Shown in pieces: positions 22,795 through 51,063 of a DNA stretch of 64,000 nt. The position numbers were made by a program, and so were the translations under genes. Source of the DNA: Antennarius striatus (Eukaryota > Chordata > Actinopteri > Lophiiformes > Antennariidae); contig NC_090791.1 in NCBI RefSeq assembly GCF_040054535.1, positions 16,517,827-16,581,826 on the forward strand, in the 5' to 3' direction. Within the stretch, counting starts at the first letter, position 1; every line of letters begins with the position of its first letter. The notes under the pieces were generated by a model that had not been told where the DNA came from, searched no databases, and saw nothing but the letters and a program-made list of their open reading frames with translations.

Positions 22795-25159
22795 ATGGAA
22801 AAATTTGGTGAGACATGCAAATACTTTTCAGGATTTTTGATGTTAACTAAAAAGTAACATATTTTTGCTTTTGTTTTTCTTCCAGACTATTGTCATTGCA
22901 TAAATAAACAACTAGTTATGAACTACCCAGTTCTTCTGTCACAATATTTTTGATGAGTCTAAAAGTCAAATTGTCATTAATTTTGTGATTTTGTCTTTTG
23001 CTGTTTGTCCACCTTCCAGATTCTGTGACCACAAATGAATCAATCGTTCATGATATCATACCTGAGAATTGTGAAATTGGTGTTTTAGACAGTGGAAAAA
23101 CCATCAGAGATTTCATAGATGATACAATAAAAGAGCGTGCTTCACAGGTGAGTATAGGGATATCATATCAGGACATTATATTAGCTGTAATGTTCAAGAA
23201 ACCTTCTTAAAGTCCAGTGGATTGATTTAAACAGCTTTGTATAACCGTGACCTGGATAACTGAGAACCTACACAGAAATCTATAAGAGAGTGAAAAAACA
23301 ATAAACTAGGTTTCTTGATAATTGCATGTATCTGCTCTTTATTCACTCAGGACATTGAAGACCCATTCTATGTGGCAAATCTGGACCGCCTGTATATGAC
23401 TCATCTCAGGTGGCTCGCTAATTTACCTCGAGTCAGGCCTTTCTATGCTGTGAAGTGCAATGACACACCAGCAATTTTGAAGATGCTGAGAGCTTTGGGC
23501 ACAGGATTTGACTGTGCCAGCAAGGTAAAATATGTTCTGGTTTTTTTTTTTTCTATCGGTCATATTTATGGAGAAAGGTTGTCTCTTGCTTATCTGGTTT
23601 CTTAGTTTGCTAATGTGATGCATGTCTTGGTCTAACAGAATGAGATTAAGCTGATCCTGTCCCTAGGAGGGACTCCCGATGACATAATTTATGCTCATAC
23701 TATCAAACCACTGTCACACATCAAATATGCCTACGCTCATGGCATTAACAGAATGACTTTTGACAATGAGGAAGAACTGGTAAAAGTTTCTCTCAATCAT
23801 CCCAATGCCAAGTAAGTGAAATAATACTTATATATTTTTATGTCCGTATATAACATGTAAATGATTCTGTGAACACTGATTCTTGCAACTTTTTTCATTG
23901 GTGTGTCAGAATGGTGCTTCGTATAGCAGTGGATGATTCACAATCCACATTAAAACTCAGTTCAAAGTTTGGAGCCAGTCTGGAGTCGGTTGGAAAACTG
24001 CTAAAACGTGCTAAAGAGCTGGGAATGGATGTCATTGGTGTCAGCTTTCATGCCGGCTCCTTGTGTTCCGGAAAAGAGACTTATAAACAGGCAATCGCTG
24101 ATGCCCGACATGTTTTTGACATTGCGGTAAGTAATTGTCAAGACAACAGAACATTATAGATCCAACTTTATAAATTAAACATCTGTTCAACATTTGTTAT
24201 CGTGATATGAAGTGTTTAAATATTAAATCATATTACGGAAATACACATATTATTGCACAATTCTTGGCCACGCAGCTTGTATTTTAAATAATGTAAATAT
24301 TTTTAGTGCAGACTATAAAATTCCTTTTGCGTAAAATGTCATTAAGTGTAACAAAATGTGTATTCAGTTGTAACAATGTCGTTTTTTTTCAGTAAAATTA
24401 GGTCCAGACCCCATAACTCACCCCACAACTCTGCTGTAGCTCACAAGTAATTATTTTCTACTTCTGCTGAAATACAAACAAAGGAAACAAGCATCACATG
24501 GATGTGTTACTTTAGCTGTTACTTGAATTGTCTTGCTTTTTCACATATTTTCTTTTCTCCCAAATGATATACTTAAACACTGCAATCATGTCTCCTAGAT
24601 TTCACAATATTTCCTAAATGATGTCAACTGACGTAGAAATTGAGTCATTTTCCAGGGTAACCAGGCAGTCAGAAACTGCAACATCCCGCGACACCCCTGA
24701 ATTCAAAAATTTACCCTGACCTACTTTCATAATGGTCACAGCAATGAATTCTGTATTGTACTATCGAGTATTTGGCTTTTCACGAGAGATGGAGGTCATC
24801 ATCACATTTTTGTGCCTCTGGCTTTCTGAAATTGTTGCTCGTTTCAGACGAGTATCACTGTAGCTCATGCTGCTTTCCTTAGGTTTTCATCAGCTTATCT
24901 CTATTTCTGTCTATTGAAGGTTACTTGGTAAACTTGTTTCTTGTTTTGTTTTGTTCCACGTACAGTACGCTGTGCATTTGACCAGACAGAGCTGAAAACA
25001 GCTCATGTCGCACCACCTCCACTGCAGTTGTTTGTTTGTTTTTTACCTGCTTGATCTTAGTTTGACACTTTCTCACTTCAGTTCAAATTAATAATTTACG
25101 TATATACTGTATAGATATTTTAACTGTTACATAGCGTGCACGCGAACACACACACACAT

Positions 25160-25236
<77 letters not shown>

Positions 25237-27508
25237 CACCTTAATAACTTTAATTTGTGTGAAAAAAATGGAAGACCATTAAGTGGTAAAATAAATAATT
25301 GAAAAAAACAGTTTGATCACAAAAATAAAATACAAAATTATAAGGAAAAAAAATACAAATTTGTGTTGAGTATGACAATGCTTGTTCATGCATACTTTGT
25401 AGTTCATAATTTCCTATTGCATGTGTTTTATTCATTAATGCACGTCATGTTCTAGGTTCATAAAAAAACTTGTCCTGCATATAGTTCCTTTACTTTTGTG
25501 ATCAAAAGCATTGAATCTCAATTCTGAGGCTGTTATGTAAATGTTCATTCATACACTTAAAAAAAAACAAACACTTAAGAATAATCATGATCTGAGTTCA
25601 TAAAAAACTTCTTTCTCTTCTTTCCCCTGAGCCATCAAACTGCTCAACTCCTCTCTGGGGGAGTTGAAGTAGAAGAAAGTCCACACGAGCGCTGAGGGAT
25701 GACACAGACAATACAGCAAAAATAATACAAACACTATACACATTTCACTATATCCATACTTAACCAGGCCTGTTTATTTTATATTTCTATGCCTATTTAT
25801 GATTTTCTATTTATATATTCTTGATGGGTATTTATTACTCTTTCTATTTGGTGTTGTACTACTTTCTATGTGCTGGTGCTTTCTGTGTGCTTTTTTTGTG
25901 TTTTGTGTACTCACTGTGCTGTGTGCGATGGAGATATTAATTTCCCTGACGGAACCTCCTCAAGGGATAAATAAAGTCATACTCTACTCTCTACTCTACT
26001 CTTAAGGAGATGAACGATTGGATTATGGCAATGGCTGCTATTATCAGCTTCCTATCCACAGAAGTGTTTTTATTTGTTTGAGCGCTGGAGCTGAAATGCA
26101 TGACGGTGCCAAAGTTGGTACTGAGCCATCCTGTGCACTTTTTCTATGTTGGCCAAGCCAGAATGATTAGAGATGTATGAATATTTACTGCTCATTACCA
26201 CTCAGAATCTTAACATTGTTTGTGTCTTTTGGGTTTTTTTGCAGAATTTTTTGGGATTCAAAATGAGCCTCTTGGATATTGGAGGGGGATTTTCTTCAAG
26301 GAATGATTTAAAACTCCAATTTGAAGAGGTAAAATTCAGAAAATAAGCTAGTATTGAGTAGCCTGCTTTCCTTTTAATTTTGTGGCCAAACCCTGGGTAT
26401 AATGATGAATACTCAGAATAAGGCAACCATGAAAAGTGTTTTTAACCTATTTTATTTTTGCCTTTCTAGATTTCAGAAGTAATTAATGAAACGCTCGATG
26501 AATTTTTCCCGTCAGAAAGTGGAGTGACAGTTATTGCAGAACCAGGTCAATTCTATGCCCAACCAGTCTTCACATTGGCAGCAAACATTGTTGGCAAAAG
26601 TTTTGTCATGGATGATGTAGATAAACGAGGTAATGGATCGAAGTTACTTCTGAAGTCAAAGAAATGTCACAATATTACTACTACTATTACAACAAAGTAC
26701 AATTACATTCATTCTGGCTGTCAGCCCATCCATCTCTCTGAATATCTAAACCATTTCAGAGCTGGTGTTGTACCAACTTTGATTGTTTTAATTGTATATT
26801 TCCAGCTGGTGACACAGAGAAAATGATGCTCTACATTAATGAGGGACTGTATGGTGCCCTTGGTTTGGCTATTGTTCATCCTGGACTCACCAACATTCAA
26901 CCATATCCCTACAGGGTAAATATCAAGCCTGTCAACACAGAGAAATGCCATTATTGGTTCACTTTTCAAAACAGATCATATTTAAAACCAATTTAATTGA
27001 CAATGGCCAATGTCAACAACCTGAAAATCCTGTTCTACAACCTGTCCCCCGGTGCTTCCCTTCTTATAATGATAATTCCATTAAGAATTGAGTTAAGAAT
27101 TTGCCACCTGCATGAGCGAAAAGCTTCTTAAATCCTGCTTATCTGCGTAATTTCAGGCTTGTAAAGTATGTTGAACTATGCAGTCACATTCAGAACTGTT
27201 GTGAAGTGGAAATTAGATTTGCTATTTTTTCCTCCCAACAGGCTGTGAAGAACAGTGAGAAGCGATACAAGACTGTTTTCTGGGGACCAACCTGTGACTC
27301 TATAGACAAACTTCTCGGAACGCACTGTCTTCCAGAGATGCAAATTGGGGAATGGATTCTAATAGATGACATAGGTGCTTACTCTGTCACTATGAGCACT
27401 GAATTTAATGGATTTAAGAGAACACAACTTTACACTGTTGTATCAGCTGACACTTGGAGTACCTTACACCTTTATGACATCTACAACAAATTGGGGAATG
27501 GATTCTAA
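22795..27508 (+). CDS. Ornithine decarboxylase-like protein B (nine coding exons)
   Basis: Exons: 22795-22807, 23020-23147, 23351-23524, 23639-23811, 23910-24126, 26245-26328, 26470-26629, 26806-26915, 27242-27508. Exons 2-9 have exactly the lengths of gene A; exon 1 is 21 bp shorter (MEKF start). The product is 441 residues with no stops or frameshifts. PLP lysine (PFYAVKCN), LDIGGGF and WGPTCD are kept. The Arg277-to-Gln change (AEPGQ) and the loss of the Tyr-Asp pair (AIVHPG) are shared with gene A, so they predate the duplication. Proteins A and B differ at scattered positions (for example Phe/Tyr two residues before the PLP lysine). Intron 5 is swollen by repeats. Both copies appear to be retained as coding genes; substrate unknown. 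Confidence 0.9.
24690..25560. mobile_element. hAT-like repeat block in intron 5 of gene B
   Basis: Shares long stretches with the hAT-like element at 6600-6790 and 8420-8760 (CATGCATACTTT, TTCATAATTTCC, ACTGTAGCTCATGCTGC) and with 29560-29825. A (CA)n tract expands its middle. Ends are not resolved. Not present in gene A's intron. Confidence 0.55.
25146..25233. repeat. (CA)n microsatellite
   Basis: About 88 bp of CA with a single TG interruption near the start. Confidence 0.97.
25590..26003 (+). mobile_element. LINE 3' end with (CTACT)n tail
   Basis: Ends GATAAATAAAGTCATACTCT followed by CTACT repeats, with GACGGAACCTCCTCAAGGGA just before. This is the common arrangement of a fish non-LTR 3' UTR. 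Only remnants of coding sequence remain near 25620-25680. Confidence 0.65.
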
Positions 27509-27633
27509 TGGATGACATAGGTGCTTACTCTGTCACCATGAGCACTGAATTTAATGGATTTAAAAGAACACAACTTTACACTGTTGTATCAGCTGACACT
27601 TGGAGTACCTTACACCTTTATGACATCTACAAC
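27342..27633 (+). repeat. 146-bp tandem duplication in the last exon of gene B
   Basis: Units 27342-27487 and 27488-27633, with the same unit length, junction and out-of-frame stop (27506-27508) as gene A. The duplication therefore arose in the common ancestor of A and B, or was spread by gene conversion. Confidence 0.93.
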
Positions 27634-27775
27634 ATATTTTAATCACCCTATACATGTCAGTCCTTAAAGAACAACCTTAAATCATTATAAAGTTACCATA
27701 ACAAAAAAAATATTTTAAAAATTATTTTATAATAAAATCTGTCATATAACCAGTCATGTCTGGTAGACTTGATGT

Positions 27776-27799
27776 TGGGTTAGGGTTAGGGTTAGGGTC
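27776..27799 (+). repeat. Short TTAGGG array
   Basis: About three and a half uninterrupted TTAGGG units in the 3' flank of gene B. The aligned site in gene A (about 15066-15090) has the same region with substitutions, so this looks like local drift or repair, not a telomere relic. Confidence 0.8.
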
Positions 27800-28051
27800 A
27801 TTAAGTCTTGATTGTTTCTTTGAGATTTTTGGAAAATCTTTTGCAATTTAGATAAGTGTTACTTGTGACGATTTGTACATTTGTGTAGTCTTACATTGAA
27901 TGTTATGGAGTGGTTGCTAACAATTATTTTCTTTGTAGTACTCAAATGCAGTATTTGAGGCTATCAGATGCTACGCTAGTGCCCAAGAGGAAGCCATATT
28001 TTTTGTTAGTACTTAAATGTTATTGTGTATTCTCATAACACACTGACTTTC

Positions 28052-28057
28052 AATAAA
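28052..28057 (+). terminator. Poly(A) signal of gene B
   Basis: AATAAA in TTTCAATAAAGTGA, at the position equivalent to the signal of gene A. Confidence 0.5.
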
Positions 28058-28565
28058 GTGAAAAGGTAAAAAAAAAGAAAAGAAATGTCCTTCTGTTTCT
28101 CTAACAGTTTTTCTAGTTTATTCAACTGTTGATTATCTGAGTGATGAAATAATAATAACAATGAATTACATTTTTCTGGACACTCAAAAATGTGTTTTTT
28201 TTTTACATTGGATCCATTATTCATTCACTCCTCATTCATACTTGGTAATGGTAAGATGCGTATGTAGCCACAGCTGCCCTGGGGCAGACTGACAGATATG
28301 TGGCTGCCCCTTCAACCACCATCGGATCAATTACACACATTCATACACCAGCGAGTGCCTCATTGGGAAAAAGCGTCATATTTCCTTCAGATCTCAAGCA
28401 AAATGTATTTTGCTTTTTAAAAACAATGAATAATAATATATAGAATCAGCCGAAAAAACAACCAGTCAATTAACTCATCTCTACATAACAGGACAGTCTG
28501 AACTTGATCAGAATCACAGATCACAGTCTTCATCCTCTCATTTTTCTCACAGGTCCAGACACAAA

Positions 28566-28989
28566 CAACTAACCTTACTGTCATGGACTAAGAGGAAAGC
28601 ACACACTAATAAAAAAAAAAAAAGTAAACAAGGTCAGACATTGTTCATTGTTGTAATTTTGCACATTTTTGGACATTTCCCTCTGAGTCGTCTGAGCAAA
28701 GAGCAATTGGTACTTTTCGCTATGTGTCTATCTGTCTTGACACTCTCTGCTGACATGCTCATGGTTCACATTTGGAAAGAAGACAAAAAGTCTTGTTTCA
28801 AACATCTAACCAGATTACATCATACAGAGAAATGTAGGAACCACCTGACCATCTTCCTCTTATCATTTTGTATTCCCTTCCAGTGTCTGTGTAGGTTCTC
28901 AGGTATCCAGGTCATGGTTATCCATGACCTATTGATTAATACAGCTTTGGAAGATCCAGTAAAGCACAAAGTATGAAACAAACACAAGG
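28566..28989. other. Non-coding stretch, nothing recognised
   Basis: Follows the end of the duplicated segment. It has a 111-codon frame at 28641-28976, but the composition is not gene-like and no domain is seen. Confidence 0.4.
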
Positions 28990-29335
28990 GATGGTAAAAA
29001 TCTCTATACTCTCTTTAATCATGTAGGGGAAGTGACGTGTGCGCAGTCCCTGAGTTGACGGGGGGAGAAAGAGATAGGTAGTCAGGTAATGGGGGGAGGG
29101 CAGGGCAGAGTGAGAGTAGAGTTCAGGGTTGTGGCGGGGGAAGATCAAGGAGGGAGTTGAGCCTCCTGACCGTCTGGTGAAAGAAACTGTCCTTGAGCCT
29201 GCTGGTTTTGGCCCGCAGATTCTGCAGTCTCCTACCTGATGGCAGCAGGCTGAAAAGACTTTGAGAGGGGTGGGTGGGATCACCTGTAATGCTAATGGCT
29301 TTGCGGGTGTCATAAATGTCTGAAGGAAAATCCTC
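28990..29335 (-). mobile_element. LINE ORF fragment
   Basis: Repeat-like GC-rich block with GTCTCCTACCTGATGGCAGC and AAGAAACTGTCCTTGAGCC, phrases of dispersed fish LINE ORFs read on the minus strand. Broken frames throughout. Confidence 0.45.
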
Positions 29336-29340
29336 ATAAC

Positions 29341-29550
29341 CAGTGGTCCCAGACCCGGTACTGGGTCATGACCTGGTGGTTGGGGACCACTGACATAGAC
29401 GGATGTAACAGAGAATCGGGTAATTTTCAAAAATAAAACATCTTTCAGACTCCAAAATAAATAAAATAGAAGTAAAGTACAAATTATTTTTTCTTTCTGT
29501 GCGGCCCGGTACCAAATGACTGCAGCCCAGGGGCTGGGGACCCCTGCTCA
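29341..29550. mobile_element. hAT-type element fragment
   Basis: Begins CAGTGGTCCCAGACC and contains GGTTGGGGACCACTG, then a segment with TTTCTTTCTGTGCGGCCCGG matching 17830-17880. It ends in GGGGCTGGGGACCCCTG. Same family as 17106-17917. Confidence 0.6.
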
Positions 29551-29559
29551 TAACTGACC

Positions 29560-29825
29560 GTCTTCACACTCTGTCATTGGTCAGTCACGCACAGCACCCC
29601 TTTCCCCTCCCTACGGACACAAATCACTGCAGCCCGAGCTGTCGCTGCCCACTGTCGCACACACACAGGCATCTAGTGGCTTCACTGTAGCTCACATTGC
29701 TCTCCTTAGGTTTTCTTCAGCTTGCCTCTATTTCTGTCTATTTAAGGTTACTTGGTGAACTTATTTCTTATTTTGTTTTGTTGCACGTACACGGTGCATT
29801 TGACCAGACAGAGCTGAAAAAGTAA
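29560..29825. repeat. Fragment of the hAT-like family
   Basis: Matches 24830-25000 (GCTCACATTGCTCTCCTTAGG, GCATTTGACCAGACAGAGCT) and 6610-6790. It abuts the DIRS element at about 29826. Confidence 0.55.
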
Positions 29826-29904
29826 GTTATGTATGTAACTATGGTTCTATGAATTCTGGATGACTGGCAGAGGCAGTGCCTTAACACTGGATAATATCCG
29901 TCGC

Positions 29905-30294
29905 TTAAAATGAAATGGAAACGCTCCTGGTGGAGTGGCATCTGATACCGTGAGGGAGTGGCAGGTCTTTCGACCTGAATGCCTCTTCAATAGTCATGAC
30001 GGCCCATTTAGAGAGCCTTGTCTTGGAGAGGGCATGTCCTTTCCTATGCCCACCATAAAAGACAAACAGACTATTAGAGCAACGCAACCGAGCAGTCACT
30101 TATAAATAGTGCTTCAGAGCCCTTACCGGGCAGAGTAGTATAGACGAAGCAGCATCACCCTGCAGACCTGGAGGATCATAAGCTCCCAGCTCAATAACCT
30201 CATTAACATGACCAAAAGCCAGGCTCTTGGTCAAGAATGAAGGACCATAGCGACACCCCTGTACCATCAGAGTTCCAGCGCACACACGCATCAC
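29905..30294 (-). pseudogene. DIRS tyrosine recombinase fragment
   Basis: Two adjacent frames (30294-30100 and 30099-29905) read through CPVRALKHYL, then FVFYGGHRKGHALSK and GIRCHSTRSVS. The HSTR box carries the His/Arg of the recombinase active-site region. The N-terminal half and the terminal Tyr region are not identifiable. Confidence 0.72.
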
Positions 30295-30342
30295 TCATAG
30301 AGAAGGTATAAAGCTCGCTCATGTGTCTTGCTGATGCCATTG

Positions 30343-31050
30343 CTAGGAGAAAGGCCAGTTTAGTCGATCTCCCTTGCTACCTCTGGGTGGAGTCTCCAAA
30401 TCTGGAATGGCCACATGTGTAGGAGACCCAGTGGTACTACTGCTGTCACTGATGTCAGTATCCCCAGCAGCCTGAGAAAAAGGCTGAATGGTAGCATCTG
30501 GTTCCTCTGAAAACAGAGAAGTTGTAAAATGGCATCTACCTGTCGTGGAGCGGGGCGGGCCAGCATTCGGTGGGAGTCTAGATTCAAACCAATGAATGCG
30601 ACTGCCTTGCCGGGAATGAGGCAACTTTTCTCAAAGTTGACTGTGAGGCCAAGTCATGTCACTAGGTGTATTAAAGCTTCTATGTCCTTCTCTACCTGTT
30701 CTCTTGTTGGCACGCAGACCAAACAATTGTCCAGGTACACGAGGATCTGCATGCCAACAAGCTTGCATCGGGGTCAGTGCAGTCTGCATGCACCTCATGA
30801 AGACTCTTGGGGACAGGAAAATCCTGAATGGAAGGATCTTGAACTGGTAGGCCCTGCCTTCGAAAGCAAAGCAGAGGTGTTTCCTATTGTGCAGAGCTAT
30901 AGGCACATGGAAATAGAGTATGCACCCTTCAAGTCGATTGATGTGAATCATCTGTGTGCCCTGACTGCATGGAGCACATCTGCTGTCCTTAGCATATGGA
31001 AAGGCATCACCTTCGCAAGTCCAGTCTTTTTTTGCGATCAAAAAATACAC
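30343..31050 (-). pseudogene. DIRS reverse transcriptase fragment
   Basis: 31050-30840 reads EGCILYFHVPIALHNRKHLC and FAFEGRAYQFKILPF, the RT fingers/palm of DIRS elements. The frame is then lost. Further pieces (GREGHRSFNTPSDMTW; MNLDSHRMLARPAPRQVDAI) continue the same protein to about 30343. The catalytic Asp box is not intact in one frame. Confidence 0.75.
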
Positions 31051-31429
31051 TGAGAAAAACCCAACTTGCTGTGTCTGTGCATTGAGTTGTTCGTTGGCAC
31101 CTCCTGCCTGAGTGCTTGGGACTTCATGGGATCATTGACGATGGTCATCCTGATCCCACTGTAAGTGGGGGGCCGGCGGCGAAGCTGGGTGTTGTACCCT
31201 TGAGAGAGTGTTGCCACCACCCAAGGATCTGAAGAGCAGCTTCTCCAGTAGCTCAGATGCCAGGGGGAGCACGGTGCCATTGTCCAATCTGCCTGACATT
31301 CGAGACCCTTGGGTAGCTGCCCTGCCGAAATGGCTGCCGAGTTTGACTGGCATCATAGCCTGGCGCAGTTGCTGGAAATGGCAACTGAAGGCTGGCAAAT
31401 TATCGTTGTCTCTGATTGGCCTGGAGACT

Positions 31430-31820
31430 ATGGCTGTCTTTGCCGCCTCTGTTCCACAGGTGGAGAACGTGAAAGGAAGACAGGATATCCAAAGACCTGG
31501 AAATCCCGCCCTAAATCCAGCAACAGAACACTATGGACATTAAACTCAAACTGGCCTATCTGCCCCTCTTTCTCTCTCTCTCCCTCTGTCAGTTTAACGT
31601 GACCTATCTCTCTCCCCAATGCATTTCTGTTTTCCAACCAACAGGTCAAGGTGGACGACCGCGTTCTAGAGCCTGGGTCCTGCCCTGAATTTCTTCCTCA
31701 ATGAGGGAGTTTTTCCCCGCCGCCCTCAGTTATGCTTGCTCTGGAGGGCATTGTTGGCTTTCTATCTGTAAAGCACTTCGAAATGTCTTCAGATGTGATT
31801 AAGCGCAATATAAATAAAAG

Positions 31821-31892
<72 letters not shown>
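31430..31892 (+). mobile_element. L2-like LINE 3' tail ending in a (GATT)n array
   Basis: CAATGAGGGAGTTTTTCCCC, TCTGTAAAGCACTTCGAAAT and GCGCAATATAAATAAAAGTT are followed by a (TTGA)n array at 31821-31892. Same tail as 18120-18295 and 32640-32850 (both reversed). No coding region remains. Confidence 0.7.
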
Positions 31893-32424
31893 CTATGGTA
31901 CAAGGCCTGGTGTGCTGCAGTGCCAAACACTTGCCCTGGGACTTTGGGAAGACCCTCCGACAAGACTTAGACTGATTGAGCCAACCACACCTGTCGTCAA
32001 GTCTGTCATGTTAGAGTTGACAAGAGTCTGCCAAGCTCTCTTGTCATGTATGCTAAAGCATCTACTGAAGCATTTCACAGGTTCTGCAAGGCGTCCACAC
32101 CTGAATTAATGATTTGGGGCTGATGAACCATCCGCGCACGAGGAGGAAATCATGCTTGAGGGTTGTAGGGACTGAGACAGAGCAAGCATGATATGCGACA
32201 GGGAGATTCCTACGCGGCTATGACACATGCGCTGCTGTGTCATAGCTCCTAAGCAGCAGATCGTCCGTAAGACGACATTGACACCTGGGGCAGTGAGAGA
32301 CTGGTCGTAAGACCTCCTCTGGTGTACAAATAAGGGAGGTAACTAATGGTTCCACAGATGACATGCTGCCGAGCCCATAGGTGGCTGCGTCCTGCACAGA
32401 GGCTAAGGCCCTAGCGTCTGAGAC
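31893..32424. other. Unassigned repeat-like sequence
   Basis: No gene supported. Contains local inverted words (ATGACACATGCGCTGCTGTG). It lies between an L2-like tail and a minisatellite and may be residual DIRS 5' sequence, but I could not confirm that. Confidence 0.4.
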
Positions 32425-32640
32425 AAAACACTCCTAGTAACAAATAGAGAACTCATCATGAGCGAAGATGGTCTTATGGGGAAATACATACAACTGTGGA
32501 GCGAGGAACACTCCCAGAAACTAATACAGAACCCACCCTGAGTGGAGACACTCTTATGGGAAAATACATTTAACCATGGAGCAACGAACGCTCTCAGTAA
32601 CGAATAGACAACCCACTCTGAGTGGAGACTTTCTTATGAA
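32425..32640. repeat. 80-bp minisatellite, about 2.7 units
   Basis: The phrase CTTATGGG(G/A)AAATACAT recurs at 32473 and 32553, and its start CTTATG again at 32633, exactly 80 bp apart. GAGTGGAGAC and CCCA(C/T)(C/T)CTGAG recur with it. Units diverge by roughly 15-20%. Confidence 0.85.
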
Positions 32641-32850
32641 TCAATCAATTTATCCTATTTATTTGTATAGCGTTTAATCACATCAGCGGACATTTCAAAG
32701 CGCTTTAACAGAGAAACTCAACAGGACTCTCCAAGCATAAGCGACTGCTTATGGGGCAGAGGCAGTTTCCTCACGCCCTAAGCCAGCTGCGATAGGCTCC
32801 AGAGGCATGAGGAGTTTTTGCGAGTGCTATATTCGCACGACAATCTGGTC
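32640..32850 (-). mobile_element. L2-like LINE/SINE 3' tail
   Basis: Begins with a short ATCAATCAAT remnant. In reverse it contains CGCTTTGAAATGTCCGCTGA and GTGATTAAACGCTATACAAA; related to the tails at 18120 and 31430. Confidence 0.6.

Positions 32851-51063
<18,213 letters not shown>

Larger units (their letters stand above)
18300..28565. repeat. Tandem segmental duplication, copy B
   Basis: Counterpart of 4190-16130 in the same orientation; see that entry. Private insertions here include the full-length RTE (18600-21621) and a hAT-like, CA-repeat and LINE-tail block in intron 5 (24690-26003). Confidence 0.85.
29826..31300 (-). mobile_element. DIRS-type (tyrosine-recombinase) retrotransposon, decayed
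   Basis: In minus-strand order, an RT fragment (31050-30360) is followed by a tyrosine recombinase fragment (30294-29905), the DIRS gene order. The left edge (AAGTTATGTATGTAACTATG then GGTTCTATGAATTCTGGATG) resembles DIRS terminal sequence. RNase H and most of the recombinase are missing. The opposite terminus is not visible, and sequence beyond about 31300 is replaced by an L2-like tail. Confidence 0.72.

Noticed and set aside
27776-27799. TTAGGG repeats as an interstitial telomere
   Set aside because: Only about three units, and the homologous site in copy A carries related but imperfect sequence, so local mutation explains it.
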